From positions 1 to 64,000 of the forward strand of contig NZ_SWCN01000002.1 in NCBI RefSeq assembly GCF_005116575.1: a stretch of 64,000 nucleotides of DNA, given 5' to 3'. Numbering within the stretch: position 1 is the first letter of the stretch; each line of letters opens with the position of its first letter. Both the position numbers and the translations under genes were made by a program. Below are positions 35,796 through 45,453 of this stretch, one piece after another. The notes under the pieces are model-generated. The model did not search any database. It saw nothing but the letters and a program-made list of their open reading frames with translations, and had not been told where the DNA came from. This DNA is from Desulforhopalus sp. IMCC35007 (lineage in GTDB: Bacteria; Desulfobacterota; Desulfobulbia; Desulfobulbales; Desulfocapsaceae).

Positions 35796-36763
35796 GCGGT
35801 GAGGTTGTATTGCAGGCAGTAGATCTGAAAAGGTATTATGAGGTTGACCGTGGAACTTTCAAGAAACCGGCAACCCTAAAAGCCCTTGATGGTGCAAGTT
35901 TTACTTTGAAAAAGGGTAAAACCCTCGCTATTGTTGGGGAGTCCGGCTGCGGAAAATCAACCATGGCCCGCCTGGTCACCATGATTGAGACTCCCACCTC
36001 AGGACAGCTCATCATTGGCGATGAAGATGTTTCCCACGCCAGCAGGTCAACCAGAAGCCGTCTGCATAAAAAGGTACAAATTGTCTTTCAGGACCCGTAC
36101 GGCTCGCTGAACCCACGGCAGAAAATCGGCCATTCTCTTGAAGAACCTCTCCTCGTCAACACTTCAATGAAGAAGGCTGAGCGACGGGAGGCGGCACTGA
36201 AAATGATTCGTCTTGTTGGGCTAAGACCTGAACATTATGACAGATACCCCCATATGTTTTCAGGTGGTCAGCGTCAAAGGATTGCCGTTGCAAGAGCGCT
36301 CATGCTCAACCCCGAAATCATCGTGCTGGATGAGCCGGTCTCCGCCCTTGATGTCTCTATTCAGGCCCAGATTCTTAACCTTATTGCCGACCTGCAGCAA
36401 CGCTTTGATCTGGCCTATATGTTTATCAGCCATGACCTTTCTGTGGTTAAACATATCGCGGATGAGGTGATGGTCATGTATCTTGGCAAACCTGTGGAAA
36501 CAGGTTCAAGAGAGAATATTTTCGCACGTCCCCATCATCCATATACAAGGGCGCTTCTGTCAGCCACACCAGTTGCCGATCCGTTTAGAAACAAGGAAAG
36601 GATTGTCCTCCGCGGTGAACTGCCCTCACCGATAGCCCCACCTTCAGGGTGTACCTTTCATCCGCGCTGCCCCTCAATGACGGAAAAATGCACTCAAGCC
36701 TCTCCGGAACTGAGAGAGATCGAAGGCTGCATGGTTGCCTGCTATCACCCGAAAACATATTGA
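35792..36763 (+). CDS. dppF: Peptide ABC transporter ATPase (DppF type)
   Basis: A 323-residue second ATPase of the transporter. Walker A is GESGCGKST, Q-loop IVFQDPYGSLNPRQKIG, signature MFSGGQRQRIAVARAL, Walker B IIVLDEPVSALDVS and switch histidine FISHDLSVV. The C-terminal SGCTFHPRCPSMTEKC motif is typical. DppD and DppF form the heterodimer that powers DppBC. Confidence 0.93.
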   Translation: MSGEVVLQAVDLKRYYEVDRGTFKKPATLKALDGASFTLKKGKTLAIVGESGCGKSTMARLVTMIETPTSGQLIIGDEDVSHASRSTRSRLHKKVQIVFQDPYGSLNPRQKIGHSLEEPLLVNTSMKKAERREAALKMIRLVGLRPEHYDRYPHMFSGGQRQRIAVARALMLNPEIIVLDEPVSALDVSIQAQILNLIADLQQRFDLAYMFISHDLSVVKHIADEVMVMYLGKPVETGSRENIFARPHHPYTRALLSATPVADPFRNKERIVLRGELPSPIAPPSGCTFHPRCPSMTEKCTQASPELREIEGCMVACYHPKTY

Positions 36764-36796
36764 GGGTATGCCAACTTCCACTTGGGCGCAGCCGCA

Positions 36797-37747
36797 ATGA
36801 AAGAGAGGCCAAGAGATAGCCCCCAGAAGATTCCGGTCCTCGGACTCGGAACCTGGAAAATGGCTCGAAATGAAGTCGGCCCGGCAATTTCTGCAGCCAT
36901 TGATATCGGTTATCGACATTTTGACTGCGCCTCAATCTACAACAACGATACAGAGATAGGTGTTGCCTTATCCGCCGCCCTTGGCAGCCGAAAAGTACGA
37001 CGGGAGGACCTTTGGGTTACTTCCAAACTATGGAACAATGCCCACGGTCCCAAATATGTGCGTCCTGCCCTTGAACGTATTCTAAAAAACCTCAAACTCA
37101 GCCACCTCGACCTCTTTCTTATCCACTGGCCCGTCAGTTTCAAAGCTGATATCACCTTCCCAAAACGAGCTGATCAATTTATTGCTCTGGAGGATCTGCC
37201 CATCATCGAGACCTGGAGTGCCATGGAGAAAATGGTGAAAAAGGGTCTTTGCAGAAATATCGGAGTGAGCAATTTTAACATTTCCCGCCTAACGGAACTC
37301 CTGGACCTTGCCACCATTAGACCTTATCTCAACCAGATTGAGCTGCATCCATATCTCCAGCAACCTCAGATGATTGAATACTGCCGCCAGCACGGGCTTC
37401 AATTGAGCGCTTACTCTCCGCTGGGCTCAGGAAAACAACCGGAGATCGACGGTTTCGAGACACCCTCTCTCGTGCATCACCCTGTAATCTGTAAGCTTGC
37501 CCTAAAATACCAAGCAACTGCAGCACAGGTTCTCATTGCCTGGGGACTACAACGAAAAACAATCGTCATAGCGAAATCAGTCCATACCAAACACCTGGAA
37601 GGCAACTTCAAATCTCTGCAACTTGACCTCGATGAGGCTGATATGCTGACGATTAACCAGCTGGACCTTGGCTATCGTTTCCTTGACGGTGCATTTTTCA
37701 CCCCGGCCGGTTCTCCGTACAAGCTTTCTGATCTTTGGGACGACTAA
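36797..37747 (+). CDS. Aldo/keto reductase
   Basis: A 316-residue NADPH-dependent oxidoreductase of the AKR superfamily. The barrel opens IPVLGLGTWKM. The catalytic tetrad is present: D and Y in FDCASIYNNDTEIG, K in VTSKLWN and H in LFLIHWPV. The C-terminal cofactor segment IVIAKSVHTKHLEGNFKSL is typical. ATG 36797 is preferred to a TTG at 36782; neither has a clear ribosome binding site. It lies 33 bases after dppF on the same strand and may be transcribed with it, though a functional link to peptide uptake is not obvious. Confidence 0.85.
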   Translation: MKERPRDSPQKIPVLGLGTWKMARNEVGPAISAAIDIGYRHFDCASIYNNDTEIGVALSAALGSRKVRREDLWVTSKLWNNAHGPKYVRPALERILKNLKLSHLDLFLIHWPVSFKADITFPKRADQFIALEDLPIIETWSAMEKMVKKGLCRNIGVSNFNISRLTELLDLATIRPYLNQIELHPYLQQPQMIEYCRQHGLQLSAYSPLGSGKQPEIDGFETPSLVHHPVICKLALKYQATAAQVLIAWGLQRKTIVIAKSVHTKHLEGNFKSLQLDLDEADMLTINQLDLGYRFLDGAFFTPAGSPYKLSDLWDD

Positions 37748-37943
37748 GGCTTTTTTCGACAGTAAGCTTTTATAACACATTCCTGCATGATTTCATTGCA
37801 TTTACCTGCCAAATACGTGTATCCTGAATTTCACAATTGAAATAGGGGAAACCTTGTCGCAGTAAATATTACTTATCTTACTAAGATTATACATATTTAC
37901 TAAAATATGTTCCCTTTCATATTAATGAGAAGACACATTAACA

Positions 37944-39578
37944 ATGCACATTTTCAACAACCTCCCTATAGCAGTTGTGCAACTCGGTCCGGAAACCAGG
38001 ATCGTGCTCAGCAATAAAATGGCCCAATCACTTTTGGAATGGAAAAAAGTCCCCAAAAAACTCCCACGTTTCACACGGTTTCTCAATACTGATGACGCCG
38101 AACGGTTTCTGGACTTTTACGAAACCATGACCACCGCGTGCTCACTGTTCACTACCACTTTAGTCCTTTCAGCCAAGGTAAAAAAAAGGGTAACCATACA
38201 AGCCACCCTGACGGATGGGGGGGATAGATTTTTGGTTCTCAACCCTCAGAATGGTTGGAACAACGGCTGTAACAGTTCCTGCGAGCACGCGGCGATCCTT
38301 GAAGCCCAGTATCAGCATAATCCTGGCGGTATCCTTATGGTAGGCAGCGATATGAAGATGCTCTCATTTAACGAGGAGTTTGTTAAAATCTGGGGAATAC
38401 CAAAGGACATTCAGAATTCCAGGAACGAAGAAGCGAGTCTTCAGTGTGTTTTAGATAAGGTAAGTGACCCACAGGGCTTTATTGATAAGATAACCTCGCT
38501 TTATGCCAACCGTCGTGAAGTCAGCACCGATGAGGTGTATCTCAAAGATGGCCGAATCCTGTACCGTCATACCTATCCAATCCATAATGACGATCTGTAC
38601 CTCGGAAGGGTCTGGTATTTTCTTGATATTACGCCGCTTAAAAAAGCACAGTTGCAAATTGAAAAACAGCAGATCTTCCAGAAAGCTATTATAGAAAATG
38701 TTCAGGATGGAATTATAGCCTGTAACTCTGCAGGAAAAATCAACCTGATGAACCGAGCGAGCCGCCTGTTTTACGGCTTCACTACAGTGAATCCTCTGGG
38801 CATGGATATTGACGAACTCAAACAGTTTAAGGGTGATGGAGTAACGCCGACGACTATACAGCAGAGTCCTTTGAGAAAGGCACTCAACGGCCAGACCATT
38901 GAAAACCTGCAGATCGTCGTAAGAAACGACCAGGGCATAGCCCACACGCTCAGGGTAAACGGTCAAACCATGGTCCATGACAAAGTTGATAAACTCGGTG
39001 CTGTAATCTCACTTCATGATATCACCGACCTGACCAAGGCAAAAGAGCAACTGAAGTTCATGGCCTACCACGACGCGCTGACCGGTCTGCCCAATCGCAG
39101 ACTCTTCCATGATCTCCTTTTACAAAATCTCAAGCAGGCGGCAAGAAATAACCAGAAAGTCGGAGTCCTTTTCCTTGACATGGATAATTTCAAGTCCGTC
39201 AACGATACCCATGGCCATCTCGCTGGAGATAAGCTGTTAACTGAAGTGGGGAAAACCCTGGAATCATGCCTGAGAGAATCTGACATCCTCTGTCGCTGGG
39301 GGGGGGATGAGTTTGTAATCGGGATTCTTGAAAATCATGAGGATGAAGAAATCCTCAAAGTCGCCCAGAAAATCTGCCAGACGGTTCTCCAACGAATCAA
39401 GAAAAAAAACAGCGCCTTTAATGTAAGCGTAACCATTGGCATTTCTATATGTCCTGACCATGGAGAGGACCCTGACTTACTCATACGTAATGCGGATGTT
39501 GCCATGTACCACGCGAAAAGGATGGGCAAAAACAGATGCGAAATCTTTTCGAAAGAACCGATGAAAACCGCTAACTGA
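37944..39578 (+). CDS. PAS-GGDEF diguanylate cyclase
   Basis: A 544-residue soluble signalling protein with no membrane segments. PAS-like folds occupy about 1-95, 115-230 and 240-370, and a GGDEF domain follows from about 375. The active-site motif GGDEF is at 453-457, and an inhibitory RxxD site (RESD) lies five residues before it, so the enzyme should make c-di-GMP and be feedback-inhibited. The PAS domains imply control by a redox, gas or small-molecule signal. The gene has an AT-rich upstream region, and its end overlaps the convergent oxidoreductase gene by eight bases. Confidence 0.9.
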   Translation: MHIFNNLPIAVVQLGPETRIVLSNKMAQSLLEWKKVPKKLPRFTRFLNTDDAERFLDFYETMTTACSLFTTTLVLSAKVKKRVTIQATLTDGGDRFLVLNPQNGWNNGCNSSCEHAAILEAQYQHNPGGILMVGSDMKMLSFNEEFVKIWGIPKDIQNSRNEEASLQCVLDKVSDPQGFIDKITSLYANRREVSTDEVYLKDGRILYRHTYPIHNDDLYLGRVWYFLDITPLKKAQLQIEKQQIFQKAIIENVQDGIIACNSAGKINLMNRASRLFYGFTTVNPLGMDIDELKQFKGDGVTPTTIQQSPLRKALNGQTIENLQIVVRNDQGIAHTLRVNGQTMVHDKVDKLGAVISLHDITDLTKAKEQLKFMAYHDALTGLPNRRLFHDLLLQNLKQAARNNQKVGVLFLDMDNFKSVNDTHGHLAGDKLLTEVGKTLESCLRESDILCRWGGDEFVIGILENHEDEEILKVAQKICQTVLQRIKKKNSAFNVSVTIGISICPDHGEDPDLLIRNADVAMYHAKRMGKNRCEIFSKEPMKTAN

Positions 39579-40923
39579 TCTCTGGCGGCAATGACGGGGT
39601 TAGAATTGTTGCGACCACCTCTAAAGACACATCAGCCATCATACCGGAATAACGTGTCTTTATCGCATTATTTAACATATCACAATCAAGTATGAGCCCC
39701 GTCTGAACGAGCACTGCAAGCGCTGCTATTCCCCTCTGGCCTTTCTTGAGCTTCAGATTTCCCCCATCACACATTATGACTCTGGCCCCGGTTACTGGAA
39801 GCGTGAGATCCGGAAATGCAATAATAACAGTATCCGCATCCGCCTCGGCAAACATTTTTCTTCGCCGATCAACACCTTCCTGCCCCACACATATGATAAC
39901 AGCAGGCTTATTGATACCGGTATAAGTAATAGGCTTTATATCAACAACCACCTCGGAGATAGAATGGCCTCTTAACACCGTTATCGGATAGTCATTTTTC
40001 TGACTCACCCAACGGCCACTGCTCATTGCACCAATTGAGAGGATCTCTCCGATCGTATTGATAAACTGACCGGCCGACCCTAAAATAACCACTTCGGTCC
40101 TCTCATGGGTCAGGGGACTGAACTTACTTTCTATCTCTATAAGAGGCTGGGGTTCTTTTGTCACAGCTGCCAGACGTCGGTAATGTTCACCGTATTCCTC
40201 CCGGACAGAAACTTCCATTTCTTCAGCTGGTAAATCTCTATCTTGCCCGATAGACACGCTATGTCCGCCACCAGAAGTTCGCATTTTCTTTTCAAGCTGA
40301 CCTGCGGTGATCGGATTTTTTTTAAGGTGCCTGCCGGGGCAAATGCCCCATATATCAAGCAGGGCAAAGCCTGGAAATTCAATACTTCTGCTTATCGTCT
40401 CCGCCAAAGCGCCATCCGTTGCCATGACTTTTTCGGTAAACAGGGCTCCAGCGGCCGCAGCAACCCTACAGATATCAATGGGCACCTCGAGTTTATTGAG
40501 AAAGTTTGAGGCGGTCTGATCTGATGCTGGAGTGGTGGTTGAACACTGACCACCGGTCATTCCATAGTTAAAATTATTGAGAACCAGCAGCGTGATGTCG
40601 AGGTTTCTCCTGCAACTTGCCAGTACATGGGCGCCTCCTATACCCAGGCCACCATCCCCCATAATCACCAGAACGGTAATTTCCGGGTGCACCATTTTCA
40701 AACCTGTTGCATAGGTTAAGGCCCTTCCATGGAGGCCGTGCAGGGCGTGGGTGTTAAAAAAAGTGTCAAATAACCCAGAGCAGCCGATATCACTTACGAT
40801 GGCGACCTGATGTCCTTGCAGGCCGAGACTCTGAATTGCCCTGTCGACACCATGTACAACACGTTCATGGCTGCAACCAGGACAGAAAAACAGAGGTCTG
40901 TTGCTATTGAGTACCGTATTCAT
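39571..40923 (-). CDS. 2-oxoacid:ferredoxin oxidoreductase, fused beta and gamma subunits
   Basis: A 450-residue protein. Residues 1 to about 280 are the TPP-binding beta subunit (FFCPGCSHERVVHGVD, VIMGDGGLGIGGAH, NNFNYGMTGGQCSTTTP). From about 282 on it is the gamma (catalytic, CoA-side) subunit, starting EVVILGSAGQFINTIGEIL and containing VSQKNDYP and EVVVDIKPI. Beta and gamma are separate in most KorABC/VorABC enzymes, so this looks like a natural fusion. With the alpha subunit it would oxidise a 2-oxoacid to the acyl-CoA and reduce ferredoxin; 2-oxoglutarate or a branched-chain oxoacid are both possible. No ferredoxin-like delta subunit is adjacent. Confidence 0.82.
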   Translation of the reverse strand: MNTVLNSNRPLFFCPGCSHERVVHGVDRAIQSLGLQGHQVAIVSDIGCSGLFDTFFNTHALHGLHGRALTYATGLKMVHPEITVLVIMGDGGLGIGGAHVLASCRRNLDITLLVLNNFNYGMTGGQCSTTTPASDQTASNFLNKLEVPIDICRVAAAAGALFTEKVMATDGALAETISRSIEFPGFALLDIWGICPGRHLKKNPITAGQLEKKMRTSGGGHSVSIGQDRDLPAEEMEVSVREEYGEHYRRLAAVTKEPQPLIEIESKFSPLTHERTEVVILGSAGQFINTIGEILSIGAMSSGRWVSQKNDYPITVLRGHSISEVVVDIKPITYTGINKPAVIICVGQEGVDRRRKMFAEADADTVIIAFPDLTLPVTGARVIMCDGGNLKLKKGQRGIAALAVLVQTGLILDCDMLNNAIKTRYSGMMADVSLEVVATILTPSLPPEIS

Positions 40924-42008
40924 TGTAACACCTCTCTTACAATCGAGGCCGGTGTGATCAGCTCTCCGTTCATCTGACCATAGAAATGTACTGGAATGTC
41001 GCCTGCAAGCCGCTCTATTTCACGTACATACTGGCCACGGTTCATCTCAACCACAACAATTTTCTCTTTTCCTTTCATTTCACTTTTAAGTTCACCTTCA
41101 GCTACCGGGAAAAGGGTTTTGATGACCAGTAAAGAAACCCCGTATCCCTGTTTCCTCAGGCTAATAAGGGCCTCGGCTGCAGCGCGCGCTGTCACTCCAT
41201 AGGTGACAAGCAGAGTGGAATCACCCGGGTTTGCATCAACCTCCATACAGCAGAGCTCCCCGGAAGCACTCAAAAGTTTTTGTTCCATTCTAAGAATAGC
41301 GTCTCCAATTACCTGTGGGTCTGTGGTGATATAATTATCCACACCATGGGTTGAAGACGTAAGCCTTACCAGTTCCTTCGTTCTCAAAGAAGCCGGATTA
41401 ACGACCTTCAAACTCTCAGATTCACAGCTGCAACCCTTGTCCTCATCCAAACCCGAAAACACCTCCAGATCAACGCTTTCCCGGACCATTCCCACCTCCT
41501 TATTCGAGGCAATAAACACCGGACAACGATATTTTTGAGCAAAGTGAAAGGCCCTCAAGGTCAACACAAATGCATCTTTAACATCAACAGGAACCAACAC
41601 GATGACGGGCAGACCACCACTATTTCCCCAGCGCAGAAATTGAATATCGCCGTCAGCCCCTTTGGTGGCAGAACCAGTGGAGGGTCCCAGACGCTGAACA
41701 TCGACGATCACAATTGGAATTTCTGCGCCAATGGCAAAGGAAATCTGCTCACTAAAAAGACTTATCCCGGGACCAGACGTTGCAGTCATAACTTTTGCCC
41801 CGCCGGCTGCAGCACCAAGACAAAAACCAATGGAGGCAATTTCATCTTCTCCCTGCATACAGACTCTCCCCAGTGGTGGGAGAAAATCAAGCATATGGTG
41901 AAAAATTGAGGTTGCCGGCGTAATAGGATAACCGGCAAAGAAATCACAACCTGCGAGTATTGCGGCCCTGGCCACAGCCTCATTGCCATCAAGAAAAACA
42001 GAACCCAT
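40920..42008 (-). CDS. 2-oxoacid:ferredoxin oxidoreductase, alpha subunit
   Basis: A 362-residue alpha subunit of the KorA/VorB kind. It opens GNEAVARAAILAGCDFFAGYPITPAT, the pyrimidine-binding region with the GYPITP motif. ATSGPGISLFSEQISFAIGAEIPIVIVDVQR and the transketolase C-terminal part (LVTYGVTARAAAEAL ... VVEMNRGQYVREIERLAG) follow. It is first in the operon and overlaps the beta-gamma gene by four bases (ATGA). A ribosome binding site AGGTGTGAG precedes the start. Confidence 0.88.
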   Translation of the reverse strand: MGSVFLDGNEAVARAAILAGCDFFAGYPITPATSIFHHMLDFLPPLGRVCMQGEDEIASIGFCLGAAAGGAKVMTATSGPGISLFSEQISFAIGAEIPIVIVDVQRLGPSTGSATKGADGDIQFLRWGNSGGLPVIVLVPVDVKDAFVLTLRAFHFAQKYRCPVFIASNKEVGMVRESVDLEVFSGLDEDKGCSCESESLKVVNPASLRTKELVRLTSSTHGVDNYITTDPQVIGDAILRMEQKLLSASGELCCMEVDANPGDSTLLVTYGVTARAAAEALISLRKQGYGVSLLVIKTLFPVAEGELKSEMKGKEKIVVVEMNRGQYVREIERLAGDIPVHFYGQMNGELITPASIVREVLQ

Positions 42009-42157
42009 ATCTCACACCTGTAAAATTCGTTCTCAAGCCCCACCCATTTGGATATAATCTAAAATAGTCGAAAAAAACGTTAGCACACTCCACCAAATTG
42101 TTACAATGTAAAAGCTTCTTTTGCCAAGACATTTCCCCTTCAACCGATGGTTACCCC

Positions 42158-42925
42158 ATGCAACTGATTGACAGCCACTGCCATCTCGATTTCTGGCAAG
42201 AAAAAGCACAGATCGACAAAGTAATTGATGAAGCTGGAGAAGTGGGAGTAGAAGGCTTTATCATACCTGGTGTTGTTGCTTCCGGGTGGAACGAACAAAT
42301 TGAGATTTGCAGGCAAAACCATAAGGTACATTGTGCAGCCGGAATGCATCCCCTCTATCTCAGCCAGCATCGCCCCGGAGATCTCAAACGGCTCGAGGAG
42401 TTATGCAATAAGGACCTTCTTGTCGCCATCGGAGAAATTGGTCTTGATTTCTATCACAGCACTGAACACCAGAAAAAACAGCAGGAACTTTTTGAAGAGC
42501 AGCTTGCAGTTGCCAGTAAAAATAACCTTCCCGTCATCCTCCATGTACGAAAAGCCCACGATCAGATCCTGGCAACCTTGAGGAGAACACATTTTAAACC
42601 CGGGGGAACAGTACATGCATTCACCGGCAGCCTGCAACAGGCTGAGCAATATATAGGCCTTGGTTTTGTTCTCGGTATTGGCGGGGCTATCACCCATGAA
42701 CGTGCGAAAAAACTACGATCAACGGTCACAAAATTACCCGAGACATCTCTCATTCTTGAAACCGACGCTCCCGATATGGTTCTTGCCGGGAGAAAAGGTG
42801 AAGTGAATCAACCAAAATACTTACCCGAAATCCTTGCTGAACTCGCATCATTACGAATGCAAGACCCTGAGCAACTCGGAAAAACAACCAGACAGACCAC
42901 AATCGACATTTTTCATCTCAACTAA
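42158..42925 (+). CDS. TatD-family metal-dependent hydrolase
   Basis: A 255-residue TIM-barrel metallo-hydrolase. It has the HxH pair in LIDSHCHLDFW, the glutamate in AIGEIGLDFYHS, histidines in VILHVRKAHD and VHAFTGSLQQAE, and the final aspartate in LILETDAPDMV. TatD proteins are 3'-5' DNA/RNA exonucleases or deacylases. The start at 42158 is chosen because the family always begins with this LIDSHCHLD strand. It ends with an eight-base convergent overlap with dgkA. Confidence 0.9.
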   Translation: MQLIDSHCHLDFWQEKAQIDKVIDEAGEVGVEGFIIPGVVASGWNEQIEICRQNHKVHCAAGMHPLYLSQHRPGDLKRLEELCNKDLLVAIGEIGLDFYHSTEHQKKQQELFEEQLAVASKNNLPVILHVRKAHDQILATLRRTHFKPGGTVHAFTGSLQQAEQYIGLGFVLGIGGAITHERAKKLRSTVTKLPETSLILETDAPDMVLAGRKGEVNQPKYLPEILAELASLRMQDPEQLGKTTRQTTIDIFHLN

Positions 42926-43328
42926 CAAAAAACCTGTCCCAAGCAATCAATCCCCAGGTCAGGACCACCAGAAAAAGACTAAAAAAGACTGCCGCAGAGC
43001 CCATGTCCTTTGCCTGGCCGGAAAGAATATGTTTTTCTGCACCGATACGATCAACAACCGCCTCGATTGCAGAGTTCAATAGTTCCACCACAACGACCAG
43101 AACGCAGGGTGCAATCAGCAGTATCCGCTGCTCCACCGTTTCTCCGAGCCAGAACGCAAGAGGCAGCAGGGCGAGCATCAAGGCAAGCTCCTGACGAAAG
43201 GCGGCCTCATTTTCAAGTGCTGCACGTATTCCTCGATAGGAATAATACGCCGCCCAGCCAACTCTATGCAAACCTCGCCTCCTCGGTTTGTTCATTTCAG
43301 GTTCCTGCCCATCCGGTTGTACCACCAT
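42918..43328 (-). CDS. dgkA: Diacylglycerol kinase, prokaryotic DgkA type
   Basis: A 136-residue inner-membrane kinase with a short charged N-terminus and three membrane helices. The signature is VVELLNSAIEAVVDRIGAEKHILSGQAKDMGSAAV-like: ELLNSAIEAVVDR plus AKDMGSAA, where the glutamates and aspartate bind metal-ATP. It recycles diacylglycerol into phosphatidic acid. The N-terminal FR-E-AFRQELAL stretch (ENEAAFRQELAL) is also typical. Confidence 0.93.
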   Translation of the reverse strand: MVVQPDGQEPEMNKPRRRGLHRVGWAAYYSYRGIRAALENEAAFRQELALMLALLPLAFWLGETVEQRILLIAPCVLVVVVELLNSAIEAVVDRIGAEKHILSGQAKDMGSAAVFFSLFLVVLTWGLIAWDRFFVS

Positions 43329-43478
43329 AAGTTTTTCCTTTTTCGTGCATAATCAGATGTTTATAAATGTATAATCGCCACTATATTTTTTATTACCAAA
43401 AGAAGACGCTGCAATACAGTAAGTCTGTCGCAATATAGAGTACCCTGAAGCCAGAGACAACTGTATCGTCGAACAGAT

Positions 43479-43515
43479 CAAAAAAAATGGGCAATCGAAG
43501 TATTCGATTGCCCAT
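43479..43515 (-). terminator. Intrinsic terminator of hcp
   Basis: ATGGGCAATCGAA (43487-43499) and TTCGATTGCCCAT (43503-43515) form a perfect 13-bp stem with a three-base loop. On the minus strand it is followed by a run of T (43479-43486). It lies about 29 bases after the hcp stop. Confidence 0.95.
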
Positions 43516-43543
43516 TACAGCTGGAAACAAAAAGCTCGCTCGA

Positions 43544-45259
43544 TTATTTGCCTTGCATCATCAAGGCAACATCTTCTTCTACGCTACCAATTGGCTTGAT
43601 ATCAAAGTTTTCAACCAGCACATTGAGCACTGCAGGTGATACAAATGCAGGAAGAGTTGGTCCTAAACGAATCCCCTTAACACCAAGATGCAGGAGAGCC
43701 AGAAGAACAGCCACCGCTTTCTGCTCATACCAGGCAATGTCAAAGGAAATGGGCAATTCATTTATATCATCGAGCTCAAAGACTTCTTTGAGTTTAAGTG
43801 CAATAACTGCAAGGGAATAGCTGTCATTACATTGACCGGCATCAAGAACCCGAGGAATTCCACCAATATCGCCAAGATTAAGCTTATTATATCGGTATTT
43901 TGCACAGCCTGCTGTCAGAATGACTGCATCTTCTGGTAACTGCTCTGCAACTTCCGTAAAATATCCACGGCCCTTTTGTCGACCATCACATCCGGCCATT
44001 ACCACAAAACGTTTGATAGCACCGGACTTGACCGCCTCGACCACCTTGTCCGCCAGGGCTAATACCTGATTATGGGCAAAACCAGCAATAATCGTTCCTG
44101 TCTCAAGCTCTGAAGGGGCTATACAGCTTTTCGCCTGGGCAATAATAGCAGAAAAATCTTTTGGTTTCCCATTTACTCTGTCGGCAATATGGGTAACACC
44201 TGGGTAACCAGCCATTCCTGTGGTGTAAATACGGTCTTTATAACTGTTTGAGTCCTTAATCGGGATAATACAGTTCGTGGTCATCAGGATTGGTCCATGG
44301 AAAGCTTCAAAATCTTCGTTCTGATGCCACCAGGAACCACCATAATTACCTTTTAAATTCTCATATTTTTTAAAACCGGGATATGAGTTGGCGGGCAGCA
44401 TTTCTCCGTGGGTGTAAACATCCACACCGGTTCCCTGTACCTGGATGAGAAGTTCTTCAAGATCTCTCAGGTCATGGCCACTGATAAGAATTCCAGGCTT
44501 GTCGCCAACACCGATATTAACCTCAGTGATTTCAGGATTTCCGTAAGCGGTGGTGTTCGCTGCATCAAGTGCTGCCATGGTGGTTACGGCAACTTCTCCA
44601 GCTTTTAGTACGAGGGCAACCATTTCATCAACACTGTGTTCTTCGGTGGTTGATGCAAGGCCTTCGATAACAAAATCATAGATCTCTTCTTTTTCAACAC
44701 CAAGTACTGCTGCATGCTCAGCATAGGCACCAATACCTTTCAAACCAAGAATAAGGAGTTCACGTAAGCTACGGACATCTTCGTTTTCAGTGGCCAGAAC
44801 ACCCACGGTCTTGGCCTTGGTCTGGTAGGTTGAAGAGTCTGATGAGAACCACAGGGCCGATGCATCGAGTTGATCAGATGGAGAACTTTTCTCACCCATT
44901 CCTAAAAACCGCATGAGTTTTCCAAAAACCGATACCTTGTCCGCCTCGGAAGCAAGCGCATCAAACTGACTTTTCAACTGCAGCTTTATTGCCTGGGAGC
45001 GTTTAATCCATTTCTCAAGGCTGGCATTATCAAAATTTGCATTAGTGATAGTGGTAAAAAGACCCTCTGAGAGAAACAGGCCCACTTCCTTGCCAACTAT
45101 TGCTCCGGCTCCTTTCAGTCCTTTGGCGAGAACAGCAATGCCTTTGAGGTCATAGATAAGGAGATCCTGAAGATTCGCGGTGGACTCCTGTTTTCCACAC
45201 ACACCTTTTATTGTACAACCGGTTCCTTTTGCAGCTTCCTGACATTGAAAACAGAACAT
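43544..45259 (-). CDS. hcp: Hybrid cluster protein (class I, hydroxylamine reductase)
   Basis: A 571-residue Hcp. The N-terminal C3-x2-C6-x8-C15-x5-C21 spacing ([15 protein letters not shown]...) is the class I pattern of strict anaerobes such as Desulfovibrio and binds the cubane cluster. The hybrid Fe-S-O cluster ligands fall in blocks such as [53 protein letters not shown] and [15 protein letters not shown]. The protein is linked to nitric oxide and hydroxylamine detoxification. AAGGAGTTGTT precedes the ATG and an FNR/HcpR-like site lies upstream, fitting control by nitrosative stress. No hcr reductase or hcpR gene is adjacent. Confidence 0.95.
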   Translation of the reverse strand: MFCFQCQEAAKGTGCTIKGVCGKQESTANLQDLLIYDLKGIAVLAKGLKGAGAIVGKEVGLFLSEGLFTTITNANFDNASLEKWIKRSQAIKLQLKSQFDALASEADKVSVFGKLMRFLGMGEKSSPSDQLDASALWFSSDSSTYQTKAKTVGVLATENEDVRSLRELLILGLKGIGAYAEHAAVLGVEKEEIYDFVIEGLASTTEEHSVDEMVALVLKAGEVAVTTMAALDAANTTAYGNPEITEVNIGVGDKPGILISGHDLRDLEELLIQVQGTGVDVYTHGEMLPANSYPGFKKYENLKGNYGGSWWHQNEDFEAFHGPILMTTNCIIPIKDSNSYKDRIYTTGMAGYPGVTHIADRVNGKPKDFSAIIAQAKSCIAPSELETGTIIAGFAHNQVLALADKVVEAVKSGAIKRFVVMAGCDGRQKGRGYFTEVAEQLPEDAVILTAGCAKYRYNKLNLGDIGGIPRVLDAGQCNDSYSLAVIALKLKEVFELDDINELPISFDIAWYEQKAVAVLLALLHLGVKGIRLGPTLPAFVSPAVLNVLVENFDIKPIGSVEEDVALMMQGK

Positions 45260-45397
45260 AACAACTCCTTATTGTTCGTGTAAGCGCTTCGTTCTACTGT
45301 AGTGCGTCGTCATTTCCTCTCAAGCTGATACAGAAATGAAACTGAAGCGAAGATAGCGGGAATTTTTCCGCGCCTTTATTTGTGTTATTCAGTGACA

Positions 45398-45439
45398 GTT
45401 GTACCCTGCAACGGGCCCTCATTCCTTGACATGGATCAA
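45398..45439 (-). promoter_or_regulatory. FNR/HcpR-like operator and -10 element of hcp
   Basis: TTGACATGGATCAA (45426-45439) is a near-palindrome, one base from the FNR consensus TTGATnnnnATCAA and similar to HcpR sites known upstream of hcp in delta-proteobacteria. On the minus strand a TACAAC sits at 45403-45398, its centre 32 bases from the centre of the palindrome. That is the spacing of a class II activated promoter (activator at -41.5). The transcript would start near 45391, giving a leader of about 130 bases. Confidence 0.6.
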
Positions 45440-45453
45440 TTGTTATTATTTTT

